From Prochloraceae cyanobacterium PL24a_bin.78 (GTDB lineage Bacteria; Cyanobacteriota; Cyanobacteriia; Cyanobacteriales; JANQIW01), in NCBI GenBank assembly GCA_028281945.1, contig JANQIW010000172.1, forward strand, positions 41,013-105,012: DNA of 64,000 bases, in the 5' to 3' direction. The notes under the pieces were generated by a model. The model did no database searches, was not told the DNA's origin, and worked only from the letters and a program-made list of their open reading frames with translations. The translations under genes and the position numbers were made by a program. Every line of letters begins with the position of its first letter. Positions within the stretch are counted from its first letter, which is position 1. This document shows positions 27,195-36,578 of this stretch, piece after piece.

Positions 27195-29438
27195 ATGAAG
27201 ACAAATCACAAAAAATCTCGTGAAATCAAGAAAAAGAAGAAGTCTAACCAGGGGCGAAAATACATCTTTCTACTTTTAACTATAGCAGGTTTAACATGGC
27301 TTGTTCCTAAAGTATTCGTTAAGTTCAAAGATCAAATAAGTTTTGATTTTGCCGCAGAAAAAGTAGAAATAGAAGAAAACACAGGGCCTTCATTAGTACT
27401 ACCATTAGCATCTCTAAAACCAGAGGCAAGGTTAACAAGCCTAGAAAACTTTGCCAATGCTGAAACTAGATCCCGCGATCGCAATCGTGCCCGTTATTTA
27501 TTAGCATCAGACTTAATCTCCCAATATGAAGGAGGAAAAGCCATATTAACCCTAAAAGGGTTAGAAAAAGATTACCCAGAATTAGCACCTCATATTTTAC
27601 TCAAAAGAGCGAGAGCTTACGAATTAACCAATGATGTAACTAAAGCCACCAAAACTTGGAAAGAATTAATCAAAACCTATCCCAATTCTCCAGTAGCAGC
27701 CGCAGCTTTATATAAACTAGGTAACTATGACAGCCAATATTGGGATCAAGCCATTGCTGAATTTCCCAATCATCCTTTAACTCATAGTATTATTCGCAAA
27801 CGCCTTGAAAACAACCCCGATAATTTAGATTTACTGTTACTCTTAGCAAGATATGAACGTACTTATTTAACAGATAAAATCAGAGATCGTCTAGTCTTAG
27901 AATTTCCCAGTAAATTAACCGAAGATGACTGGCAAGCCATAGCCGATGGATATTGGCAAGATGGAGAATACCGTAAAGCAGCAGATGCCTATAGTAAAGC
28001 AACTCCTAATCCCAATAATTTATATCGTGCAGGGAGAGGATTACATATTAACGGCAATACAGGAGAAGCCAAAAGAGCATATCAAAAGCTAGTAAGACAA
28101 TTTCCTGATGCCCAAGAAACATCTCTAGGGTTAATTCGTTTAGCCAGTATTACTAGAGGTGGAGAAGCCTTAGATTATCTGGATATTATCATCGAAAAAT
28201 TTCCTAACAGGGCACCAGCAGCTTTATTACAACAAGCCAAAATTCTCGATCGTATCAATAAAAAATTTGCCAATCAAGCCAGACAAAAATTACTAGATGA
28301 ATATCCCCAATCCGAAGCAGCGGCAGAATATCGTTGGGAGGTAGCCTCCAAGTATGCCAAATCTGGAAATTTATTAAAAGCATGGGAATGGGCACAACCA
28401 ATTACCACCAATAATACCGATAGTTCTTTTGCGGCTAAAGCTGGTTTTTGGGTAGGAAAATGGGCTTCACAATTAGGTCGCCAAGAAGATGCAAGAGCGG
28501 CATTTCAATACACTATCACTAATCATTTCCAATCATATTATGCTTGGCGTTCAGCAGTATTGTTAGGTTGGGATGTAGGGAATTTTAAAAATGTGAGAAA
28601 ATTAGACCCTGAAGTGATTAAGCCTGAAGTAAGATCTATACCACCTGCTGGTTCTGAAAGTTTTAAAGAATTATACTTATTAGGTTTAGATCGAGAAGCA
28701 ATTACTTTATTCCAAGCAGAAATTGGTAATCGTCAAGAATTAACTGTAGAAGAACAATTTACAGAAGCCTTACTCTTACTCAAACAAGGAAAGCATCGTA
28801 AAGCAATTAATCATATTTGGAGTTTACAACTTCGCGAAAGCCCAGAAGAAATAGCTAGTTGGCAAAATTTAAGAGAAACTTCTCTTTATTGGCAGACTTT
28901 ATTTCCTTTTCCTTACAACAATCCTATTTTTAGTTGGTCCCAAGAAAGGAATCTCAATCCTCTATTAGTCATTTCTCTGATTCGCCAGGAATCTAGTTTT
29001 GAACCTCAAATCCAATCTCCTGTTGGTGCCACTGGTTTAATGCAATTAATGCCTGCAACTGGTAGCTGGGTTGCTCAACAACTTCAATTAAATGACTATT
29101 CTTTGACTAATCCTAATGATAATATTAATCTAGGAACTTGGTATTTAGATCATACTCATGATATATATAATAATAATTCGCTCTTGGCTGTAGCTAGTTA
29201 TAATGCAGGACCCGGCAATGTATCTAAATGGGTAAGGAGATATAATACAAATGATCCTGATTTATTTGTAGAAAAGATTCCTTTTCCTGAAACGAAAGGT
29301 TATGTTGAAGCTGTTTTTAGTAATTACTGGAATTATTTACGAATTTATAATCCTGAAATCTCAAAATTAATTTCTCAATATACTAATCAATTATCTATCG
29401 ATGAATCAATTGTTAGCAATAGAGAATTAACTAACTAG
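27195..29438 (+). CDS. Soluble lytic murein transglycosylase with TPR-like region
   Basis: A 747-residue protein. A basic N-terminus is followed by one membrane segment (YIFLLLTIAGLTWLVP, about 24-39), so it is periplasmic and tethered. Residues about 75-560 are a long superhelix of TPR-like repeats. The C-terminal SLT domain carries the catalytic Glu599 in ISLIRQESSFEP, then GATGLMQLMPATG and AVASYNAGPGNV. It cleaves peptidoglycan between MurNAc and GlcNAc to give 1,6-anhydro ends. The architecture matches Slt70-type proteins. It precedes the FtsL-like and ftsI genes on the same strand and fits a cell-wall/division neighbourhood. Confidence 0.92.
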   Translation: MKTNHKKSREIKKKKKSNQGRKYIFLLLTIAGLTWLVPKVFVKFKDQISFDFAAEKVEIEENTGPSLVLPLASLKPEARLTSLENFANAETRSRDRNRARYLLASDLISQYEGGKAILTLKGLEKDYPELAPHILLKRARAYELTNDVTKATKTWKELIKTYPNSPVAAAALYKLGNYDSQYWDQAIAEFPNHPLTHSIIRKRLENNPDNLDLLLLLARYERTYLTDKIRDRLVLEFPSKLTEDDWQAIADGYWQDGEYRKAADAYSKATPNPNNLYRAGRGLHINGNTGEAKRAYQKLVRQFPDAQETSLGLIRLASITRGGEALDYLDIIIEKFPNRAPAALLQQAKILDRINKKFANQARQKLLDEYPQSEAAAEYRWEVASKYAKSGNLLKAWEWAQPITTNNTDSSFAAKAGFWVGKWASQLGRQEDARAAFQYTITNHFQSYYAWRSAVLLGWDVGNFKNVRKLDPEVIKPEVRSIPPAGSESFKELYLLGLDREAITLFQAEIGNRQELTVEEQFTEALLLLKQGKHRKAINHIWSLQLRESPEEIASWQNLRETSLYWQTLFPFPYNNPIFSWSQERNLNPLLVISLIRQESSFEPQIQSPVGATGLMQLMPATGSWVAQQLQLNDYSLTNPNDNINLGTWYLDHTHDIYNNNSLLAVASYNAGPGNVSKWVRRYNTNDPDLFVEKIPFPETKGYVEAVFSNYWNYLRIYNPEISKLISQYTNQLSIDESIVSNRELTN

Positions 29439-29440
29439 TT

Positions 29441-29552
29441 AATATCAATTCTAAGATCAATTTTCTTTAAAGTTGAGAGAGATAGATTAGGAAAACAACA
29501 ACTGGAAACAAAAATTCCAGGTCAACTCTATCACTATTTTAGTAAATTGGGA
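29441..29552. repeat. Inverted pair of dispersed-repeat left ends (J)
   Basis: aatatcaatt ... gatcaattttctttaaagttgag on the left faces ctctatcactattttagtaaattggg on the right. The right arm is the reverse complement of the usual left end, so two left ends face each other around about 50 bp. It could fold into a hairpin and act as a terminator for the transglycosylase gene. Confidence 0.5.
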
Positions 29553-29778
29553 TGACTAACTTATTAATTAACTAATTAATTTAGGATAGTAATGTGCAAG
29601 AATATATTGATACTAAAATAGTCTTAATAATTAAGATTTTTCAATATTAATTTGATTAATTTGCCATTACTATCAATTTTATGTTTTTTAGAAAAAAAAA
29701 TTTCAACTCTTGAAACATTTTGACAAAATAAAGATATAATTTTCCTAAAATATTGAAATAGTCTTTTTATAAATAGTT

Positions 29779-30324
29779 ATGGCTGCTGTACAACCCTCGT
29801 TTATTCCTAATAATTCCGACAATTCTAATCCATCTGTTGCTGTTTTACCAAGACAAAAAAATCAAAATAAAACTCTCAGAAAAAAATCTAAGTTTAGTTC
29901 TCGAGCTAAAGTAAAACAATTACCTCAAACTTATAGAAACAAACCAATTTGGTTAAAATTTCTACTAATTTTAAATTATAGCTCTTCAATTTTTACCTTT
30001 GCCTTAATTATTGGTAGTTTAAGTTTATATAGTTTAGTAGTTTATACTCCTAAATTGTGGACAAGAGAATACAGTAAACTAAAAAAATTAGAAAGTCAAG
30101 AACGAGAACTAATTTCTAAAAATGAAATTCTCAAGCATAACTTTGCTCAAGAAGCAGAAGAAAAAGACAGCGGTTTAATACATCCTAATCCTAGTAAACA
30201 TTTACCTATTTGGCTTGAAATACCAACAAATTCACCATCAAAAATTGAATCTAATCCTATTGAAGAAGATACAGTTTTAGAAAAAGTTTTAGAAATAAAA
30301 TCACCTAAGACTTTAGGATATTAA
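29779..30324 (+). CDS. FtsL-like single-pass membrane protein
   Basis: A 181-residue protein with the FtsL layout: a basic cytoplasmic N-terminus of about 65 residues, and one membrane helix (FALIIGSLSLYSLVVYTPKLW, about 75-95). This leads directly into a coiled coil (YSKLKKLESQERELISKNEILKH) and a Pro-rich tail. It sits 197 bp upstream of ftsI, the place of ftsL in many bacteria. FtsL has little sequence conservation, so the call rests on topology and synteny. If correct, it would bridge FtsQ/FtsB and FtsW/FtsI in the septal complex. Confidence 0.6.
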   Translation: MAAVQPSFIPNNSDNSNPSVAVLPRQKNQNKTLRKKSKFSSRAKVKQLPQTYRNKPIWLKFLLILNYSSSIFTFALIIGSLSLYSLVVYTPKLWTREYSKLKKLESQERELISKNEILKHNFAQEAEEKDSGLIHPNPSKHLPIWLEIPTNSPSKIESNPIEEDTVLEKVLEIKSPKTLGY

Positions 30325-30521
30325 GTTTAAATTGAAAGATTATAACGATAATAAAGAATTCCTTGGTAGTTAACAATTAAAAATTTAATAATTTAAAATC
30401 AGGGTAATTTATGATGCCAATTTATCAATGATTTCCAATGTCAACTTTAATTATTTACTACCAGGAAATCGATTTTAAAATTTTATATTATCAAGATTAT
30501 TCACTACAAAATTGATCCAAA

Positions 30522-32438
30522 ATGCTAAATAATACTACTAATGAATCAAGCAAAACCATCAGCAAACCAAAAACATCTTTTCATAGTAGAGAAATTCAAA
30601 CTACGAAAATAAATAAACAGAATTCTACTAATAAAAACATAAAATTTACCCAATTACCAAAAGTAAGATTATTAATGGTATGGTTAGCAATAAATCTAGG
30701 GATTTTTGGTTTAGGATTGAGATTATATCAATTACAAGTCCTTGATCGCGAAATTCTCCAACAAAGAGCGTATAATCGACAAACTGTTGAGCTTAAACCT
30801 TATACTCCAAGACGTTCAATTATCGATCGTCATAATAATATCTTAGCTACTGATAAATTAGTATATATTCTTTATATTCATCCTAATCAATTTAAACAAT
30901 CAAAAGAAGCAACTGCTGCCATAATTGCTCCTATTTTAGAAACTACAGAACAAGAATTACTGAAAAAATTTAATCAAAAAAGTGGTATTCGTTTAATTTC
31001 TAATTTAACAGAAGATGCTGCAAAAAAAATTATCAGCTTAAGATTAGATGGTCTAGACATAAGAGAAACTTATTCTCGGAAATATCCTTACGGTAATCTG
31101 GTATCAGAAGTAGTTGGATTCGTGAATTTTCGTAATGTCAATGAAGAAACCATTAAAGCAAAAGGTCAAGCAGGAGTAGAATATACTTATCAAAAACAAT
31201 TAGAATTACCAACATTAATCAAAAAAAGTCTGTTAAATTCTGAATTTAATCCTCAAGAAGACTTGAAAAAAGATCAATTAACCCATAGAGTTGAAAGAAC
31301 AGGTAAAGGACATATTCAACCATCAGACCTCCCAACAGGTTTATTTAACTCTGATAGAAATCAGTTAAAACTAACAATAGATCTTCGTCTCCAAAGAGCA
31401 GCACGAAAGGCTTTAAAGAAGCAAATGACTCGATATCGTGCTAAAAAAGGTACAGTTATTGTTATGGATGTTTCAGATGGTTCTTTGTTAACCTTAGTTA
31501 ATGAGCCAAGTTATGATCCTAATAAATATTGGGAGTATGATGCCGAATATCTGAAAAACTGGGTAGTTACAGATGCTTATGAACCGGGTTCTACATTTAA
31601 AAGTATTAATGTGGCGTTGGCTCTGGATGCAAAGGTGATTACACCTAATACTTATATTAATGATACTGGCAAAATGAAAATTAATGGTTGGTATATTAAT
31701 AATGCTAATCATAAAGCTAATGGTTGGATTAGTATTGCTGAAGTATTACAGAAATCTAGCAATATTGCCATGATTGACATCATCAACCGCATTGATAAGC
31801 TGGATTATTATTACAAATTAAAAGATTTAGGATTAGGAGAAAAAATCGGAGTAGATTTACCATCTGAAGCTTCAGGTCATCTCAAAAGCAAATGGGTATT
31901 TATTGAGCGAGATATTGAAGCGGCTACTGCTTCTTTTGGCCAAGGTTTTTCTTTAACACCTTTGAAGTTGGTTCAACTAAATGCTGCTATTGCTAATGGT
32001 GGGAAATTAGTAACCCCTCATGTAGTTGAAGGAATTGTTGACTTTAAAGGAGATTTGCAATGGGAACCATCTTTTGAGACGAAACAAGTCTTTTCACCAG
32101 AAAGTAGTCAGGCTGTTTTAAAAATGATGGAATCTGTAGTTGAAGAGGGTACGGGTAAAACTTCTCGGATTCCAGGTCATCGAATTGGAGGGAAAACTGG
32201 GACTGCACAAAAGGCCGAAGATGGAAGATATTTATATAATGCGAAGATTACTAGTTTTGTGGCAATTATGCCTGTGAATAAACCGCGTTATGTAGTTTTG
32301 GCCGTGGTAGATGAACCTCAAGGATGGAATACTTATGGTTCTACTGTAGCGGCTCCTATTGTTAAGGAAGTAATTGAATCTCTTATTTCTCTTGAAGGGA
32401 TTCCTCCTTCTAAACCTTTTGATACTGAAGATCAATAA
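30522..32438 (+). CDS. ftsI: Septal peptidoglycan transpeptidase FtsI (PBP3)
   Basis: A 638-residue class B penicillin-binding protein. There is one membrane anchor at about 50-68 (LMVWLAINLGIFGLGLRLY). The dimerisation domain opens with TPRRSIIDRHNNILA. The transpeptidase domain has all three motifs: Ser357 in PGSTFKS, SSN at 412-414 and Lys558 in GGKTGTAQ. It crosslinks septal peptidoglycan with FtsW. There is no PASTA domain. Residues 1-45 are a low-complexity Ser/Thr/Lys-rich cytoplasmic tail. A long hairpin at 32488 follows the stop codon. Confidence 0.95.
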   Translation: MLNNTTNESSKTISKPKTSFHSREIQTTKINKQNSTNKNIKFTQLPKVRLLMVWLAINLGIFGLGLRLYQLQVLDREILQQRAYNRQTVELKPYTPRRSIIDRHNNILATDKLVYILYIHPNQFKQSKEATAAIIAPILETTEQELLKKFNQKSGIRLISNLTEDAAKKIISLRLDGLDIRETYSRKYPYGNLVSEVVGFVNFRNVNEETIKAKGQAGVEYTYQKQLELPTLIKKSLLNSEFNPQEDLKKDQLTHRVERTGKGHIQPSDLPTGLFNSDRNQLKLTIDLRLQRAARKALKKQMTRYRAKKGTVIVMDVSDGSLLTLVNEPSYDPNKYWEYDAEYLKNWVVTDAYEPGSTFKSINVALALDAKVITPNTYINDTGKMKINGWYINNANHKANGWISIAEVLQKSSNIAMIDIINRIDKLDYYYKLKDLGLGEKIGVDLPSEASGHLKSKWVFIERDIEAATASFGQGFSLTPLKLVQLNAAIANGGKLVTPHVVEGIVDFKGDLQWEPSFETKQVFSPESSQAVLKMMESVVEEGTGKTSRIPGHRIGGKTGTAQKAEDGRYLYNAKITSFVAIMPVNKPRYVVLAVVDEPQGWNTYGSTVAAPIVKEVIESLISLEGIPPSKPFDTEDQ

Positions 32439-32487
32439 AAAAATATCTTGAGAACAACAAAATATTTTAATTTTTCAAAATGATAGA

Positions 32488-32549
32488 ACTTAGGTTTTAA
32501 GTGAAATTTTCTCTAGATCTAGAGAATTTTATTTAAAGCCTAAGTTTTA
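32488..32549 (+). terminator. Long hairpin after ftsI
   Basis: The arms acttaggttttaagtgaaattt and aattttatttaaagcctaagt pair imperfectly around a perfect 14-bp palindrome ctctagatctagag (32511-32524). TTTT follows. It begins 50 bp after the ftsI stop. It may be a terminator or a small palindromic repeat inserted in the left part of the neighbouring dispersed repeat K. Confidence 0.5.
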
Positions 32550-32570
32550 CCGATCTATCTGTAAAAAAAT

Positions 32571-32859
32571 AAGAAAGTTAAAATTTCCTAATTTTAGGAT
32601 AATTAAGAATAACTTTTTCCTTAATCTCAGGATAAATCTCTACTTCCCATTCCTCTCATTTTTCCTATGAGGATGTGTATCATACTAAATCCGGTTCTAA
32701 AAACACCTTTATGGTGAGGTTGAATTCCCAATAGCCTAACGGCAAGGCTAAAGCCAACGGAATTCGGAATTCGTAAAGAATAGAGCGGTATAAACCATAA
32801 TGAAAAATAAAAGGTCTGTGTAAACCGGATTTGGTATCACTATTAAATCAAAAGGATGT
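32571..32859 (+). repeat. Dispersed MITE-like repeat (K), interrupted
   Basis: The body aggataattaag ... cttcccattcctctca ... gaggatgtgtatc matches copy E up to gtatatc. The match resumes at actattaaatcaaaagg after a 156-bp unrelated insert. Removing the insert leaves about 133 bp, the normal size of the family. The boundaries of the left end are blurred. Confidence 0.6.
32682..32837. mobile_element. MITE with ctaaatccggtt ends, nested in repeat K
   Basis: The 156-bp element has near-perfect terminal inverted repeats: atactaaatccggtt on the left and aaaccggatttggtat on the right. The inside is richer in GC than its surroundings and contains gaattcccaatagcc and ccaacggaattcgg segments. There is no open frame, so a transposase would act in trans. 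TA at both tips is consistent with the 2-bp target duplication of IS630/Tc1-type elements, but the family is not identified. Confidence 0.7.
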
Positions 32860-32898
32860 TCTTGCTAGTATTTCTAATTTAATTTTATCAGTATTTAC

Positions 32899-32949
32899 AA
32901 CTCAGTAAAATTCAGGTCATTGATAACTCAGTAAAACTCAGGTATTGAT
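32899..32949. repeat. 25/26-bp tandem duplication
   Basis: The unit aactcagtaaaa(t/c)tcaggt(c)attgat occurs twice, with one substitution and one single-base indel (32899-32924 and 32925-32949). No function is evident. The following 32950-33380 is AT-rich and gene-free. Confidence 0.65.
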
Positions 32950-33380
32950 AATTTAGTCAATTTTCCTTAAAAATTTGTTAAACTTATTGAAGTTGAGGTT
33001 ATAATTAATATAATTAAGGTTATAATTTAGTTATTTAATAATTTTTTTTGAAAAATTAACTCAGAGAATCTACTGGATTAGATCATACAGGAAACCACTT
33101 AGTAGGTTTTACTTTTTTTGTTTTGGAAATCCCAAATAAAAATTTCAGGTTTCAGTAAATATTAACCTTGATTTATACTAGTAAAACACTTCTTTAAACA
33201 AGCTTTAAATAAAATAGTGGTTTTCTCTGTTAAAATCTATTATAATCTAGTTATTGTTTTAGAATTCTTAGTTAATCAAGAGTAATTTAAAAAAAATATA
33301 ATGATTTTGAGAATCTAAAAAAAATATTAATTCTTAATGAGTTACTACTTAACGAATAAAAATAAGTTAACAGAAATAAA

Positions 33381-34304
33381 ATGGTAAATTTAAATAGAAA
33401 ACGTCAAATACAAACTTCTTTAATAATGTATCTCCGTCTCAACGTTACTCAAGAAAAGATTACTAAATTAAAAAAAATGGCTTATATTATTAGTCCCATC
33501 ATACTAATAAGTCTAATTTTTTCTTTATTTTATACTTATTCTACACAAGACGCTAAAAAGTCGAAAGAAGTTTTAACTTTACAACAAAATAGTTCAAGAA
33601 AGGCTCAGCAACAACAAATTCAGAAAAGTCCTGAAGAATCTCTTCAAAAATTATTACAAACTGGACAATGTATAAAATGTAATTTACAAGGAATTCAATT
33701 AGAAGAAAATTTATATGTAGAAGGAGCAAATTTAGCTGGTGCTAATTTAAAAGGAGCAAATTTAGCTGGTGTTAACTTAACTCGTGCTAACTTAAGAGGA
33801 GCTAATTTAATTAATGCTAATTTAACTGGTACTAATTTAATTAGAGCAAATTTAGCTGGTGCTAACTTAAGTCGTGCTAATTTAACTAATGCTAATTTAA
33901 CTGGTGTAAGATTACAAGGGGCTAATGTTACTAATGTTACTTTTATAAGAGTTAATTTAACTGGTGTTAATTTAAGTGGGATCAATTTTGGAGGAGTTGA
34001 TTTAAATGGTGCTCATTTAGAAAGAGTTAATTTCCTTGGTGCTAACTTAAGAGGAGCTAACTTAAGTAATACTTATTTATTCTCTAGTAATTTAAGTGGT
34101 GCAAATCTGCAAAATGCTGATCTATCTATGAGCCATCTGAGTTATAGTGATTTATCTAATACCGATCTTAGAAGTGTTGATTTTTATAAAACTAATCTAA
34201 GCCATACTAATTTGACAAATGCTAAGATCTGGGGTTCAAAAAACCTTCCGTTGGCTAAATTTCATCAGACAATAATGCCTAATGGTTCAATCAAAAATAG
34301 GTAG
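33381..34304 (+). CDS. Membrane-anchored pentapeptide-repeat protein
   Basis: A 307-residue protein. After a basic N-terminus, a membrane helix lies at about 33-53 (YIISPIILISLIFSLFYTYS). A Gln/Lys-rich linker and a short QKLLQTGQCIKCNLQG lead-in precede about 38 pentapeptides with the near-perfect consensus (A)NLXG to residue 295. The paired CIKC at the start of the repeats is a common cap in cyanobacterial pentapeptide proteins. An internal ATG at 33426 would give a shorter N-terminus. The helix probably faces the periplasm or thylakoid lumen; its role is unknown. Confidence 0.82.
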   Translation: MVNLNRKRQIQTSLIMYLRLNVTQEKITKLKKMAYIISPIILISLIFSLFYTYSTQDAKKSKEVLTLQQNSSRKAQQQQIQKSPEESLQKLLQTGQCIKCNLQGIQLEENLYVEGANLAGANLKGANLAGVNLTRANLRGANLINANLTGTNLIRANLAGANLSRANLTNANLTGVRLQGANVTNVTFIRVNLTGVNLSGINFGGVDLNGAHLERVNFLGANLRGANLSNTYLFSSNLSGANLQNADLSMSHLSYSDLSNTDLRSVDFYKTNLSHTNLTNAKIWGSKNLPLAKFHQTIMPNGSIKNR

Positions 34305-34539
34305 ATGAATCCTGTAAAAAACTCATAAACTAGATTAACAGAGCCTTTATATAGATAAATAAAGGCACTATCTTGGAAATTTATGATAAATATAGCTAGA
34401 AAATTTATCTTTATTTTAGCTGTATTTATTGAAATCAACAAAACTGTCAATTAATAACTATCAAAGTTGACAATTTCCTTACTTAAACCATCCTAATCTT
34501 ATATATGTATTTTATCGGTGATTACACCGTAATACAAAT

Positions 34540-34620
34540 GGGCAGAGAGAGACTCGAACTCTCATGACCGAAGCCGCCACATTTTGAGTGTGGTGCGTCT
34601 ACCAATTTCGCCATCCGCCC
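34540..34620 (-). tRNA. trnL-CAA: tRNA-Leu (anticodon CAA)
   Basis: 81 nt, class II, on the minus strand. The acceptor stem GGGCGGA pairs with TCTGCCC. The anticodon arm CCACA-CTCAAAA-TGTGG gives CAA. A long variable arm (GGCGGCTTCGGTCATGA region) and the T arm GAGTTCGAGTCTC are present. No 3' CCA is encoded. The first 22 nt overlap the end of the M48 peptidase gene on the same strand. Confidence 0.95.
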
Positions 34621-35477
34621 TTAATATCCATCTTTCTATGATAACCTATTTTATTTCGATTGTCAAGAAGATTTTGATAATCTTGAGAACTTGCCCAATG
34701 ATCGATCTCCCTAGCTCTCAATACTGGTAAAGGATGGGACAACTGGGCTGTTTGAGCCGATCGCAAAACTTCCCCTAACTCAGTTTTAGCCATCTGATCA
34801 TAAGCTCTAGCTTGATCAATAAAAGCATCCAAATTCAAAAGAGGAGCTAAACTAGGAGATCCACCTGTCAATTTCATCAAAACCGACATCACCGTTCTAG
34901 GATTTTGGGTAGCTAATAAAGCAGCACGATCACAACTCAACTCTGCACAACGTAACCATTGAAGCATTTGGTCTTGAAGAGATTGAGCGATAATTGCCCC
35001 CCAATTTGGTAATAAGCCAGTAGCTAAAACTAAAAGATTAGCCAGAGTGAGGTAAACTCCATGCTCACACTTTAAATGACCCAATTCATGAGCCATAACT
35101 GCCTGAATTTCCTCTGGAGTCAAGATTTCGATCAAAGAAGTATGGATCACCATAAAAGGTTGCTTACCTCTCATAGCGAAAGTATAAGCATTAGGGATAG
35201 GATTTTGTTGAACATAAAGTTGAGGAGGTTCTAAATCCAAAACCTTACAAGCTTCTAATAAAAGTTTATGTAAATGAGGTAATTGTTTTTCTCCAACCAA
35301 GATACTTGTAGCAATATTATTCATGAAAAAGAACTGTTCCCCAACGGATCCCAATAAATTACGGACAAGGATATCCATTCCTGGTAATTGCTTTAAAGCA
35401 TTAGTTGCTTCAAGATCAAGAGGATGACGAAAATGATCTGCTTTGAGACCGATTAAAATTGTTTTAGAAAAATCCAT
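34599..35477 (-). CDS. M48-family metallopeptidase
   Basis: A 292-residue zinc protease. HELGH at 130-134 supplies two His ligands and the catalytic Glu; Glu179 in CAELSCDRAAL is the third ligand. No convincing membrane helices flank the site except a hydrophobic stretch at about 143-157, so it is a compact HtpX/Oma1-like relative. The last seven codons (GGC GGA TGG CGA AAT TGG TAG, preceded by AAG) lie inside the tRNA-Leu gene: the stop codon is the TAG of the tRNA D-arm. Transcription must therefore run into the tRNA, and processing of the tRNA would cut off the mRNA stop codon. Confidence 0.87.
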   Translation of the reverse strand: MDFSKTILIGLKADHFRHPLDLEATNALKQLPGMDILVRNLLGSVGEQFFFMNNIATSILVGEKQLPHLHKLLLEACKVLDLEPPQLYVQQNPIPNAYTFAMRGKQPFMVIHTSLIEILTPEEIQAVMAHELGHLKCEHGVYLTLANLLVLATGLLPNWGAIIAQSLQDQMLQWLRCAELSCDRAALLATQNPRTVMSVLMKLTGGSPSLAPLLNLDAFIDQARAYDQMAKTELGEVLRSAQTAQLSHPLPVLRAREIDHWASSQDYQNLLDNRNKIGYHRKMDIKGGWRNW

Positions 35478-35592
35478 AAGAAAAAGATAAATATTTGTAA
35501 ATTTTATAATAACCTAATTATATTAATAATACGTAGTGATCCAGAGTTGAGAAAGAGACAGGCATCATGGCCTGCCTTTGATGGATAAAATG

Positions 35593-35955
35593 TTAAACGC
35601 CAAAAGACTTACCACAGCCGCAGGTTTGAGAAGCATTAGGATTAGTGAATTGGAAACCTCCACCGATCATGGCATCGCTATAATCAAGCATTAAGCCATA
35701 AAGATAGAGAATACTTTTAGGATCACAAACTATTTGGAAACCATCATAATCAAAAACTTGATCACCTTCATTGATTTCACTTGGATCTTGAAAATCCATC
35801 ATATAGGACATTCCAGAACAACCGCCTTGGCGAACTCCTACTCGTAAACATAAGTCTTTGTCTTCTCCTTGTTTTTCTCGTAAAGCCAGAATATGCTTGT
35901 AAGCTGTTTGAGAAAGTTGGATTCCTTTTTTGGAGGGAGATAGTGTATCTGTCAT
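35593..35955 (-). CDS. A-type iron-sulfur carrier (IscA/SufA/ErpA family)
   Basis: A 120-residue protein with the three conserved cysteines of A-type carriers: Cys46 ([10 protein letters not shown]) and Cys112/Cys114 (CGCGKSF). It binds Fe or a 2Fe-2S cluster and passes it to apoproteins. [23 protein letters not shown] and [11 protein letters not shown] are family hallmarks. A short N-terminal extension precedes the domain. Cyanobacteria keep such genes apart from the sufBCDS operon, as seen here. The exact paralogue is not decided. Confidence 0.92.
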   Translation of the reverse strand: MTDTLSPSKKGIQLSQTAYKHILALREKQGEDKDLCLRVGVRQGGCSGMSYMMDFQDPSEINEGDQVFDYDGFQIVCDPKSILYLYGLMLDYSDAMIGGGFQFTNPNASQTCGCGKSFGV

Positions 35956-36149
35956 TGGATTAATTCTATAAATTTAATAGCTCTATAAAGTGGTTCTATA
36001 TTTGATTATTCTATGATAGCAATTTTTTAATTGAGGTTGTTTTTACTATTTTTTGATTAAAGATTTGATTAAAGATTTGATTAATCTTTGTTTGATTTGC
36101 TATTCATCCTCTGGAATCTCAGATGAATAGCCGATTAAGCTCTTAAGAA

Positions 36150-36527
36150 TTAACGAACAACACTCTCCTTATTAGAGATTAAATCTTTGCTTTTAGCGGT
36201 TAATCCTGCTTTGCTAATGGGTACTAGATCCCCATATATAGTTAATCCTAAAAACATTGTATCATTTTCTTGGATTAACTTGCCAGTTAGCACACAACTT
36301 TCGTCTTTTCTTGCCACTGCTTCAATAGTCGATCGAATATCTGCCTTAGAGAATTGAGGGCGATAATCTCCTGACTTTTGCTGGACATAATTCCAAAGGA
36401 TATCTCGAATCAGGGCTTGATAACCTCGGTTGCCGGAAAGAGCTTTAAGATTATCTTTGAGAGTTCTTTCTAGACGGATGCTAGTTACTTCCATTTCTGT
36501 TGTTGAAGTTCGATTTGCTGTAGGCAT
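36150..36527 (-). CDS. Conserved hypothetical, ribbon-helix-helix-like N-terminus
   Basis: A 125-residue protein. Residues 13-50 (VTSIRLERTLKDNLKALSGNRGYQALIRDILWNYV) have the strand-helix-helix pattern and spacing of a ribbon-helix-helix DNA-binding protein. The remaining 75 residues (DESCVLTGKLIQENDTMFLGLTIYGDLVPIS) are an unrecognised beta-rich domain. The promoter region contains close half-sites (tagtagtactta, gtgtagta at 36560-36578) that could be its own operator. This is inference from sequence pattern. Confidence 0.6.
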   Translation of the reverse strand: MPTANRTSTTEMEVTSIRLERTLKDNLKALSGNRGYQALIRDILWNYVQQKSGDYRPQFSKADIRSTIEAVARKDESCVLTGKLIQENDTMFLGLTIYGDLVPISKAGLTAKSKDLISNKESVVR

Positions 36528-36578
36528 AATTTTTTATTCCTCAAAATACTAGACATATTAGTAGTACTTAGTGTAGTA

